Source: a bacterium (GTDB taxonomy: Bacteria; Pseudomonadota; Alphaproteobacteria; Caulobacterales; Hyphomonadaceae). Taken from it: DNA of 15,603 nt. Within the stretch, counting starts at the first letter, position 1, and each line of letters begins with the position of its first letter. Positions 1 to 5,444 of this stretch are shown one piece after another. Location: the NCBI GenBank assembly GCA_030824255.1, contig JAVBYB010000588.1:1-15603 (forward strand). Direction: 5' to 3'. The position numbers and the translations under genes are program-made. Below the pieces are notes generated by a model. The model saw nothing but the letters and a program-made list of their open reading frames with translations. It was not told the origin of the DNA and ran no database searches.

Positions 1-1
1 C

Positions 2-1708
2 CGCCCCGTGCCAGCCGAAGCGGCGCCGGTTGCAGCAGCGCCTGTCGCGCCACGCACGATCTCTCGGCCGCAGCAGCCCTCCTCCGGCGCGGCGCCTGCT
101 CAACCTGTGCAGCAGTCCGCCCCGCGCGCACCGCAGCCGACGCGCGTGCGCGATCCGAACACTGCGGTGCCTCCCATCGAACTGCTCGACGTGCCCCCGC
201 CCCGCCGCTCCGACGTCGACGAGGCGCGCCTGCTCGACATGGCCGATCGTCTCGCCGGCGTACTCAACGAGTTCGGCATCAAGGGCCGCATCACCGAAGT
301 GCGCCCCGGCCCCGTCGTCACCCTCTTCGAACTTGAGCCCGCCGCCGGCGTGCGCTCCTCGAAAGTCATCGCCCTCGCCGAAGACATCGCGCGCGCCATG
401 TCGGCGACCTCTGCGCGCGTCGCCGTCATTCCGGGCCGCAACGCCATCGGCATCGAACTGCCCAACCCGAACCGCGAGACGGTCTACCTTCGCGACCTGC
501 TGTCCTCGAACGAGTTCACCCGCGCCCGCATGGCCCTGCCGCTTGCCCTGGGTGAAAGCATCGAAGGCCAGCCGCAGATCGGCGATCTCGGCAAGATGCC
601 TCACCTGCTGATCGCGGGTACGACAGGCTCGGGCAAATCGGTCGGCATCAACGCGATGATCCTGTCGCTGATGTTCAAACTGCCGCCCGAGAAGTGCCGC
701 TTCATCATGATCGACCCGAAGATGCTGGAACTCTCGATCTACGAGGGCATCCCGCATCTCCTGGCGCCCGTCGTCACCGATCCACAGAAGGCCGTGCTGG
801 CCCTCAAATGGGTCGTGCGCGAAATGGAAAGCCGCTACGAGATCATGTCCAAGATGGGCGTGCGCAACCTTGCGGGCTTCAACCAGAAAGCCGAGGAAGC
901 CGCAGCGAAAGGCGAGCACCTCACCCGTCAGATCCAGACCGGCTGGAACAAGGAGACCGGCGAGCCGATCTTCGAGAACGAGGCGATGAAGCCCGAGCCG
1001 ATGCCGCACATCGTGGTCATCATCGACGAGATGGCCGACCTGATGCTGGTTGCCGGCAAGGACATCGAAGGCGCCGTGCAGCGTATCGCCCAGATGGCGC
1101 GCGCCGCCGGCATCCACCTCATCACCGCCACGCAGCGTCCCTCGGTCGACGTCATCACCGGCACGATCAAGGCGAACTTCCCGACCCGCATCTCCTACAT
1201 GGTCACCACCAAGATCGACTCGCGCACCATTCTCGGTGAACAGGGCGCCGAACAGCTGCTCGGCATGGGCGACCTTCTCTGGATGCAGTCGGGCGGCAAG
1301 ATCAGCCGCGTCCACGGTCCGTTCGTGAAGGACGAGGAAGTCGAGCGCGTCGTGAACTGGCTCAAGGACCAGGGCACGCCGCAATACGTCGAAGGCATCA
1401 CCGATCCGGTGGAAGAAGAAGCCTCCGTATCCGACAACGCCTTCGGTACAAGCTCGGGCGATCCGGAAGAGGATATGTACCGCGAGGCCGTGGCCGCCGT
1501 GGTGCGCGACAAGCGCCCGACCACCTCCTACGTCCAGCGCGTCCTGCGCATCGGCTACAACCGCGCAGCCTCGATGATCGAGCGGATGGAGCGCGAAGGC
1601 GTCATCTCCGGCGCAGACCATGCGGGCAAGCGCCAGATCCTCTCCCGCGACACGGGCCGAGGCGGCGGCGCCTCGCCCTCCCCTGACAATGACGAAGAAG
1701 CGGCCTGA
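2..1708 (+). CDS. ftsK: DNA translocase FtsK, C-terminal part (5' end outside window)
   Basis: FtsK is a septum-anchored hexameric ATPase that pumps double-stranded DNA during chromosome segregation and division. The reading frame is open to the left edge, so the N-terminal membrane domain (usually four helices) lies outside. Counting from the GTG at 8, residues 1-55 are a Pro/Ala/Gln-rich linker. The alpha/beta motor follows, with Walker A GTTGSGKS at 204-211 and Walker B VVIIDE at 336-341. After an acidic spacer comes the winged-helix gamma domain at about 488-548 (YREAVAAVVRDKRPTTSYVQ onward), which in this family reads oriented DNA motifs (KOPS-like) and contacts the XerCD system. About 566 residues are visible; complete alphaproteobacterial FtsK is roughly 800. 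The GTG at 8 should not be taken as the true start. The gene ends at TGA 1706-1708, followed by a strong terminator. Identification is secure. Confidence 0.97.
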   Translation, partial: RPVPAEAAPVAAAPVAPRTISRPQQPSSGAAPAQPVQQSAPRAPQPTRVRDPNTAVPPIELLDVPPPRRSDVDEARLLDMADRLAGVLNEFGIKGRITEVRPGPVVTLFELEPAAGVRSSKVIALAEDIARAMSATSARVAVIPGRNAIGIELPNPNRETVYLRDLLSSNEFTRARMALPLALGESIEGQPQIGDLGKMPHLLIAGTTGSGKSVGINAMILSLMFKLPPEKCRFIMIDPKMLELSIYEGIPHLLAPVVTDPQKAVLALKWVVREMESRYEIMSKMGVRNLAGFNQKAEEAAAKGEHLTRQIQTGWNKETGEPIFENEAMKPEPMPHIVVIIDEMADLMLVAGKDIEGAVQRIAQMARAAGIHLITATQRPSVDVITGTIKANFPTRISYMVTTKIDSRTILGEQGAEQLLGMGDLLWMQSGGKISRVHGPFVKDEEVERVVNWLKDQGTPQYVEGITDPVEEEASVSDNAFGTSSGDPEEDMYREAVAAVVRDKRPTTSYVQRVLRIGYNRAASMIERMEREGVISGADHAGKRQILSRDTGRGGGASPSPDNDEEAA

Positions 1709-1755
1709 CCCCTTCCTCTCCCCCTTCCTCTCCGGGCGCTTGCTGCACGCAAAAC

Positions 1756-1786
1756 AAAGGCCGGCTCCCGGGAGCCGGCCTTTTTT
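1756..1786 (+). terminator. Rho-independent terminator after ftsK, probably bidirectional
   Basis: The arms GGCCGGCTCC and GGAGCCGGCC form a perfect GC-rich hairpin with AA/TT flanks, followed by six T at 1781-1786. On the minus strand the same stem is followed by TTTGTTTTG, so it can also stop the convergent small gene ending at 1811. The core GGCCGGC is shared with the terminator after cspA. Confidence 0.93.
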
Positions 1787-1810
1787 GTCCTCACGGCGTT
1801 GTCGCCGAAA

Positions 1811-2077
1811 TCAGGTCTCTTCGCTGGCGGCCTTGCGGGCGGCAGTCTTCTTGGCCCGGGCGGCGGCCATGTCCTTCTGGCGGACCGCCCTTTTCTCGGC
1901 CGCTTCGACCGCGCCTGCTGCGCGCTGAAGCACGAGCGCCTCGGCGATTATGGGCAGAAGCCGCGCGGCCTCCGCCTGCTGCTTGTTGGCGGGGCCCTGC
2001 GAGATACGCAGCGCGTTGGCGTGCAGGTTCTCGAGTTCCGCAACAGACATCGCGGGAATTTTGTCTTCGAGGGTCAA
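1811..2077 (-). CDS. Small hypothetical Lys/Ala-rich protein
   Basis: This encodes about 88 residues of unknown function. The N-terminal half is a predicted helical segment (LEDKIPAMSVAELENLHANA, then KQQAEAARLLPIIAEAL). The C-terminal half is a highly charged Ala/Lys/Arg tail (EKRAVRQKDMAAARAKKTAA), which could bind nucleic acid, though this is inference. There is no signal peptide or membrane segment. I chose the TTG at 2077 because a full AGGAGG Shine-Dalgarno sits four bases upstream. A GTG at 2110 would add eleven residues (SRARAPPGGP) that look like translated leader. An ATG at 2048-2050 (before SVAEL) would truncate the conserved-looking N-terminus. It is convergent with ftsK and shares its terminator. 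The motif-rich helical first half looks selected, so I regard it as a real gene; I recall similar short proteins in alphaproteobacteria but cannot name a family. Confidence 0.72.
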   Translation of the reverse strand: MTLEDKIPAMSVAELENLHANALRISQGPANKQQAEAARLLPIIAEALVLQRAAGAVEAAEKRAVRQKDMAAARAKKTAARKAASEET

Positions 2078-2195
2078 AGGGCCTCCTGGCGGCGCCCTCG
2101 CGCGGGACACATCCCCGCGCTACAGAAGAACGACATCCCCTGAAATGCGCCGGAAACAGCCCAAAATCAACTCGAAACGGGTCCGGCGCCTAAGC

Positions 2196-2215
2196 CTTTT
2201 GCCATTTGGCAAAAG
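2196..2215. promoter_or_regulatory. 20-bp perfect palindrome, candidate operator
   Basis: CTTTTGCCA and TGGCAAAAG are exact reverse complements separated by TT. The site lies between the divergent small gene (start 2077) and cspA (start 2375). No T-tract follows on either strand, so it is not an intrinsic terminator. A dimeric repressor or activator site is the simplest reading; the regulator is unknown. Confidence 0.5.
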
Positions 2216-2310
2216 AGGATGTATATGGCGCCAATCGAGTTTCGGCCGACGACTTGGCCTCCGCCCCGCCTCTATCGGCTCCCGGCGCGTGCTGATGACA
2301 TCCACCTACA

Positions 2311-2323
2311 CTTGATGATCAAG
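2311..2323. repeat. 13-bp palindrome upstream of cspA
   Basis: CTTGAT-G-ATCAAG is a perfect inverted repeat, 51 bp upstream of the cspA start and three bases before the next hairpin. It may be an operator half-site pair or part of the 5' leader structure. A chance occurrence is possible. Confidence 0.4.
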
Positions 2324-2325
2324 AG

Positions 2326-2346
2326 ACGTAACGCTTTTGCGTACGT
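2326..2346 (+). promoter_or_regulatory. Hairpin in the cspA 5' leader
   Basis: ACGTAACGC and GCGTACGT pair around a TTTT loop, with one bulged A. It ends 15 bases before the Shine-Dalgarno AAGGA (2362-2366) of cspA. Cold-shock mRNAs are known to use 5' leader structure for temperature-dependent stability and translation, so a similar role is plausible here. The transcription start is not known. Confidence 0.45.
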
Positions 2347-2374
2347 TGCAAGCATTGCTACAAGGAAGACGACA

Positions 2375-2584
2375 ATGGCGACTGGCACCGTGAAGTGGTT
2401 CAACACCACCAAGGGCTATGGCTTCATCCAGCCGGACAACGGCTCGAAAGACGTGTTTGTTCACATCAGCGCGGTGGAAGCCGCTGGCCTCCGTGGCCTG
2501 GCTGATGGTCAGAAGGTCTCGTTCGAAGAACAGGCTGACAAACGCTCCGGCAAGATGTCGGCCGTGAACCTCAAGGTTAGCTAA
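2375..2584 (+). CDS. cspA: Cold-shock domain protein (CspA family)
   Basis: This is a 69-residue single cold-shock domain, the usual size for the family. It is a cytoplasmic single-stranded RNA/DNA binder acting as an RNA chaperone. It opens [13 protein letters not shown]1 is KGYGFI (residues 13-18) and RNP2 is VFVHI (27-31), with the conserved aromatic residues W8, F9, Y15, F17, F28 and H30 present. The ATG at 2375 is preceded by AAGGA with an eight-base spacer, which fixes this start. The frame stays open for 52 codons further upstream, but that stretch has no cold-shock sequence. The gene is monocistronic: a long leader with inverted repeats lies upstream and a strong terminator downstream. 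Whether it is cold-induced or constitutive cannot be told, because alphaproteobacteria carry several paralogues; the symbol denotes the family, not a specific orthologue. Confidence 0.95.
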   Translation: MATGTVKWFNTTKGYGFIQPDNGSKDVFVHISAVEAAGLRGLADGQKVSFEEQADKRSGKMSAVNLKVS

Positions 2585-2644
2585 CCACGACTCTGAGCCA
2601 CCTGGGTGCGTGCGCGTGGAGCCGCGCCGCAGTCAGGCACAAGG

Positions 2645-2677
2645 AAGGCCGGCCCCTCGGGGCCGGCCTTTTCTTTT
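2645..2677 (+). terminator. Rho-independent terminator after cspA
   Basis: A 12-bp perfect stem, AAGGCCGGCCCC with GGGGCCGGCCTT, surrounds a TC centre and is followed by TTCTTTT. On the minus strand the stem is followed by TTCCTT, so it may also serve the convergent operon ending at 2719. Confidence 0.92.
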
Positions 2678-2718
2678 GCGCTGCCTGAATCCGGCAAGCG
2701 ATGCCGCCGCTGCGCAGG

Positions 2719-3015
2719 TCACGCGTCTGGCGACTGGCAGTACGTGACCTTGAAGCCGCCAATGCAGAAGAAGGTCTTGTCCCCGACAGTGGCGACATGG
2801 CTTGCGGCAATGATCCAGTCGCGCGATTCCTGGTGGGCGACCGCTGGCATGGTCTCGCCCGCCTCCGTCTTGGCCCGCGCATATTCGGTGAGCCCGGCCT
2901 CGACGCTTTCGCGCAATTTCTCAGGCGAAGGCTTCAGCCATACGCCCCCCGCGATCAGGACGATCAGGATCACGCCCACCACGATGAGATAGCGTTTGAA
3001 CCAGCCCTGCTTCAT
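2719..3015 (-). CDS. Small membrane-anchored protein, paralogue 1 of 3
   Basis: This encodes 98 residues of unknown function. The basic N-terminus (MKQGWFKRY) precedes one hydrophobic helix at about 10-28, predicted to put the remainder in the periplasm. The C-terminal part contains DWIIAASHVATVGDKTFFC followed by IGGFKVTYC. This gives the pattern C-x-G-x-F-x4-C seen in the two upstream genes, and the two cysteines could form a disulfide. The ATG at 3015 has a purine-rich AGGGGG upstream. It is the last gene of a minus-strand operon, 50 bp after paralogue 2, and the most diverged copy (Ile for Trp and Gly for Val within the motif). Length and layout recall DUF4359-type short proteins, but I cannot confirm that. 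Confidence 0.8.
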   Translation of the reverse strand: MKQGWFKRYLIVVGVILIVLIAGGVWLKPSPEKLRESVEAGLTEYARAKTEAGETMPAVAHQESRDWIIAASHVATVGDKTFFCIGGFKVTYCQSPDA

Positions 3016-3065
3016 TCCGACCCCCTCGCGTCTTGCCCCATGCGATGCGGAAAACCGACCCTGCC

Positions 3066-3359
3066 TCAGCCCTGCCCCGCTGCCGACGTGCTGACCTGCG
3101 CGGCGTCGCCCGTGCACAGGAAGCGGGTGAACACGCCCCAGCATTGCAGCACATCGCGCCCATCGGCCTGGATGGTCGATCGCGTGACCACGTAGAAGTC
3201 ATCGAAGGCGTAGCGGCCCGTCGCATCCGGCCGCGCCACGCGGCCCTGCGTCATCAGCGCCGTCGCAACGCCGCGATGAACGCCCTGGCTTGGCCGTGTG
3301 AAATATCCCGCGGCGGCGGCAAGCCCGACCAGCACAAGCAAAACCAGAAATGCGCGCAT
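3066..3359 (-). CDS. Small membrane-anchored protein, paralogue 2 of 3
   Basis: This encodes 97 residues of unknown function. One hydrophobic segment at 2-17 (MRAFLVLLVLVGLAAAAGY) is followed by TRP, then a variable stretch, then FDDFYVVTRSTIQ and CWGVFTRFLC. The spacing from the F-D/E-D motif to the first motif cysteine is identical to paralogue 3 (21 residues between), and the C-x-G-x-F-x4-C motif is intact. The C-terminal tail is Ser/Ala/Gly-rich. The ATG at 3359 is chosen because it starts right at the signal/anchor; its Shine-Dalgarno (GGGGTTGG) is weak, so a GTG at 3386 adding nine residues cannot be excluded. It lies 40 bp after paralogue 3, probably in the same transcript. The hydrophobic segment could be either a cleaved signal or an anchor. 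Confidence 0.8.
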   Translation of the reverse strand: MRAFLVLLVLVGLAAAAGYFTRPSQGVHRGVATALMTQGRVARPDATGRYAFDDFYVVTRSTIQADGRDVLQCWGVFTRFLCTGDAAQVSTSAAGQG

Positions 3360-3399
3360 CACCAACCCCGCACCGGCCCCCGCCACCTGCGGTTATGGC

Positions 3400-3699
3400 C
3401 TATTTCGCTTCCGGCTGCGAGCACAGGAACTGGGCGAACACGCCCCAGCATTCCATGACAATCGTGTCGTTGGATTTGACGGTGTATTTCGTCGCGACGA
3501 ACAGGTCCTCGAACTTGCGGCCGTCCTTCGAATTCGCGCCGAACACCTTGTCGGCGATCAGTTCGCCGATATCGAAGCCGCCGCGCGTCGAGGACAGCTG
3601 CTTCTCCGCATTGGCTTCATGCGCCTGCTCGTCCGGCTTGGTGAGGTAACCGCCCAGGGCGAGCAGTCCGCCCAGGATCAGGATCAACAACGTCTTCAT
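3400..3699 (-). CDS. Small membrane-anchored protein, paralogue 3 of 3
   Basis: This encodes 99 residues of unknown function. MKTLLILILGGLLALGGY forms a signal or anchor, followed by LTKP, a charged middle region and FEDLFVATKYTVK before CWGVFAQFLC. It is clearly related to paralogue 2 over the anchor, the T-[KR]-P turn and the last 35 residues. The start codon ATG (3699-3697) overlaps the TGA of the upstream YjbR-like gene as ATGA, and AAGGAA lies six bases before it, so translation is probably coupled. This makes it the second gene of a four-gene minus-strand operon. The conserved cysteine pair suggests a periplasmic, disulfide-bonded domain, which is inference from topology. Confidence 0.82.
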   Translation of the reverse strand: MKTLLILILGGLLALGGYLTKPDEQAHEANAEKQLSSTRGGFDIGELIADKVFGANSKDGRKFEDLFVATKYTVKSNDTIVMECWGVFAQFLCSQPEAK

Positions 3700-4091
3700 C
3701 TCGTCTTCCTTGCCCTCTTCCCCGTCGCCGTCTCCGGCAGCGGCGGCAGATCCGTTCCCGCGTCCCAAGCCTTGAGCCACTTCTTGGGCGCATTATGGCG
3801 CCACTGCCGCTCGAGATAACCGCGCAGCCGTTTCGCATCGATGCGTTTCAGCCTGGCCAGAACAAAAGGGTAATTCCGGTAATGATCCGTGAAGTGGAAT
3901 GTCTCCGGATCCGCCTCGCACAGCATTTCCCGCTCATCCAGCGGCACCTGACCCAGCACCACGCGGTCGTCTTCGGACCTGAGCCGGGTCAGGAATTTGC
4001 CGAACGCCTTGTAGGAAGGCTGCCCATAGCTGACGCCCTGTTCCGTATGCGGAAAGGCCATGACGAGGTCATGAAACTGTTTCGGTCCCAT
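3696..4091 (-). CDS. MmcQ/YjbR-family protein
   Basis: This encodes 131 residues matching the MmcQ/YjbR (CyaY-like fold) family. Recognisable elements are the N-terminal helix followed by HTEQGVSYGQPSYKAFGKFL, the strand VVLGQVPLDEREML, FHFTDHYRNYPFVLARL, and the C-terminal helix with YLERQWRHNAPKKWLKAW. Members are often annotated as DNA-binding, but the biochemical role is not established. It has no signal peptide and a basic tail (GKRARKTR). I chose the ATG at 4091, which has GAGG eight bases upstream; an ATG at 4112 adds seven residues but lacks a Shine-Dalgarno. It is the first gene of the minus-strand operon and overlaps the next gene by four bases. It diverges from lolA, so any promoter for it lies between 4091 and about 4215. 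Confidence 0.85.
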   Translation of the reverse strand: MGPKQFHDLVMAFPHTEQGVSYGQPSYKAFGKFLTRLRSEDDRVVLGQVPLDEREMLCEADPETFHFTDHYRNYPFVLARLKRIDAKRLRGYLERQWRHNAPKKWLKAWDAGTDLPPLPETATGKRARKTR

Positions 4092-4139
4092 CGCGTTAGC
4101 CTCGATCACCATTCGGATTAACAGCTTAGGACTGAACCG

Positions 4140-5003
4140 ATGTTCATGAAAACAGGGCGAAAATTCCTTGCCCCGGTCTTGTTTTCGCCGGGCGCGAAGA
4201 CGAGGTTGGCTGCCATGAGCATCATGTCATCGATCATTCCCCTCGCCCTTTCCGTGTCCGCGCAAGCGCTGGCGGCGCCGGCTCCTGTCGCGGTGACGCC
4301 GCTTCCTGCGGCCATTGAAGCCCCTGCACCGGCGGTCACGCCGGCGCCGGCTCCTGTGGTCGTCGCGCCGCCAAAAGCGGCTGCTCCCAAGGCGATCCCT
4401 GCAGTCGCCAAGCCCGGCGCCGTCGAGATCGTCAAGGTGCAGGCCCCCGGCGGCCTCGACCGCAACGGCATTATTGATCGTGTCGCCAAGGCGATGACCG
4501 ACACCAAGACCGTGCAGGGCCGCTTCACGCAGGTCGATCCGTCAGGTTCGCCGTCTAACGGCCTGTTCTACATCAGCCGCCCGGGCAAGGTGCGCTTCGA
4601 ATACTCGACGCCGGAGCCGATCTTCATCGTGTCGGACGGCACGACCGTGTCGATCGAGGAGCCCAAGCGGAAGTCGTATGACGCCGTGCCGCTGTCCTCG
4701 ACGCCACTGCACCTCTTCCTGCGCTCGAACATCGACCTCAAGAAAGATGGCAGTGTCACCGATGTCCAGACGTCGAACGGCTCGCACTATGTCACGCTGG
4801 TCGACAAGACCGGCGAAGCTGAAGGCAAGATGATCCTGCAATTCCGCCAGACGGACTTCGAACTGATGGGCTGGCGCCAGGTTGACGGCGCAGGCTCGGA
4901 AACCCGCGTCCAGTTGAGCAACATCCAGAAAAACGTGTCGCTGAAGCCCTCGCTCTTCATCGTGAAAGACCCGAGCGACGCTGGCGACTCGCGTCGCAAC
5001 TAA
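4140..5003 (+). CDS. lolA: Outer-membrane lipoprotein carrier LolA
   Basis: LolA ferries lipoproteins across the periplasm from LolCDE to the outer membrane. The domain runs from about residue 108 to the end: VQGRFTQVDPSGSPSNGLFY (125-144), RPGKVRFEYSTPEP, DGTTVSIEEPKRKSY and LHLFLRSNIDL are typical, and the C-terminal half includes DFELMGWRQVD. The signal segment ends near residues 43-46 (ALA, then APAP). Between signal and domain lies an unusual Pro/Ala linker of about 60 residues, partly built from a 15-base direct repeat at 4274-4288 and 4343-4357. The start is uncertain. ATG 4140 gives a basic n-region (KTGRK, AKTR) and has AGGA eight bases upstream. ATG 4215 has GAGG nine bases upstream and would leave more room for divergent promoters, but its signal lacks positive charge. 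The neighbour xth supports the ftsK-lolA-xth arrangement known in Caulobacter relatives. Confidence 0.92.
   Translation: MFMKTGRKFLAPVLFSPGAKTRLAAMSIMSSIIPLALSVSAQALAAPAPVAVTPLPAAIEAPAPAVTPAPAPVVVAPPKAAAPKAIPAVAKPGAVEIVKVQAPGGLDRNGIIDRVAKAMTDTKTVQGRFTQVDPSGSPSNGLFYISRPGKVRFEYSTPEPIFIVSDGTTVSIEEPKRKSYDAVPLSSTPLHLFLRSNIDLKKDGSVTDVQTSNGSHYVTLVDKTGEAEGKMILQFRQTDFELMGWRQVDGAGSETRVQLSNIQKNVSLKPSLFIVKDPSDAGDSRRN
4156..4189 (+). repeat. 8-bp inverted repeat at the 5' end of the lolA frame
   Basis: GGCGAAAA (4156-4163) and TTTTCGCC (4182-4189) are exact reverse complements around an 18-base loop. They lie between the two possible lolA start codons (4140 and 4215). If the lower start is used, this is a leader hairpin that could affect translation. 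It could also be chance. Confidence 0.35.
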
Positions 5004-5015
5004 CGCCCTGCCCGT

Positions 5016-5044
5016 GCGGCATTCGGGATTTTCCCGGATGCCGC
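5016..5044 (+). terminator. Hairpin after lolA, terminator without T-tract
   Basis: GCGGCATTCGGGA pairs with TCCCGGATGCCGC (13 pairs, one T-G wobble) around a TTT loop, 12 bases after the lolA stop. No T-run follows (CGTATGG), so it may only protect the 3' end or need another factor. Confidence 0.5.
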
Positions 5045-5115
5045 CGTATGGCGCCAACGCCGGTCGGCTGACGTCTCATCCCGCGCCCGCGTAGCCCATC
5101 AGACACACGCTAATT

Positions 5116-5123
5116 TTAACCAT
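5116..5123 (+). promoter_or_regulatory. TTAACCAT, possible CtrA half-site
   Basis: This 8-mer matches the short CtrA-binding motif described in Caulobacter. The full TTAA-N7-TTAA site is absent. It sits just upstream of the first hairpin of the 5127-5392 region. An 8-mer can occur by chance. Confidence 0.3.
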
Positions 5124-5126
5124 GTT

Positions 5127-5392
5127 TCAGATGACAAATCTGAGCGCTCGTGGCTTTATTGCCACGTGGATCGAAGCAGCTCGCGCCTGAGCTTCCCCCC
5201 GCAGGCGCTCGCAGCGGTTCGAACGCCGGTGCTATCCCCCCGGCCCATGATGCGCCCCCGGGGCGCACGACGCGCCTGGCTGTCCCCGCGGCTGGGCGCG
5301 TTCGCGTTGGGGCTTTTGCCGCACACTTCTGACTGCCGTCCGGATTTCCTTGCGCGCCGGGCCGCTTTTTCTTGCTTTGGGCGGCGGCGCGC
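5127..5392 (+). ncRNA. Candidate structured RNA: seven consecutive hairpins, four with C-rich loops
   Basis: The 441-bp gap between lolA and xth holds no convincing gene but a run of stems read on the plus strand. H1 is TCAGAT/ATCTGA at 5127-5143. H2 is CGTGGC/GCCACG at 5149-5166. H3 is GCGCCTG/CAGGCGC at 5183-5208, with loop AGCTTCCCCCCG. H4 is GCCGG/CCGGC at 5225-5244, with loop TGCTATCCCC. H5 is TGCGCC/GGCGCA at 5251-5267, with loop CCCGG. H6 is CGCGCCTGGC/GCTGGGCGCG at 5271-5300, with loop TGTCCCCGCG. H7 is 5352-5365 paired with 5381-5392, with a two-base bulge and a T-rich loop. It resembles none of tmRNA, 6S, SRP RNA or RNase P RNA as I know them. It could be an independent small RNA with exposed CCCC loops able to pair with Shine-Dalgarno sequences, or an xth leader. 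GC-rich DNA forms hairpins readily, so this remains a candidate. Open frames across it give low-complexity Arg/Ala/Pro translations and look spurious. Confidence 0.4.
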
Positions 5393-5444
5393 CTGATTGT
5401 TTGCATGTGCCTTACCCCTCCAGATTGCCGATTTCCCCTACGAT

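Noticed and set aside
5216..5230. GGTTCGAAC resembling a tRNA/tmRNA T-loop
   Set aside because: The flanking bases do not form a five-pair T stem, and no acceptor, D or anticodon arm or tag sequence is present.
5322..5333. 12-mer CACACTTCTGAC repeated at 7607-7618
   Set aside because: Two unrelated contexts (intergenic gap and response-regulator coding region) with no extended similarity; probably chance.
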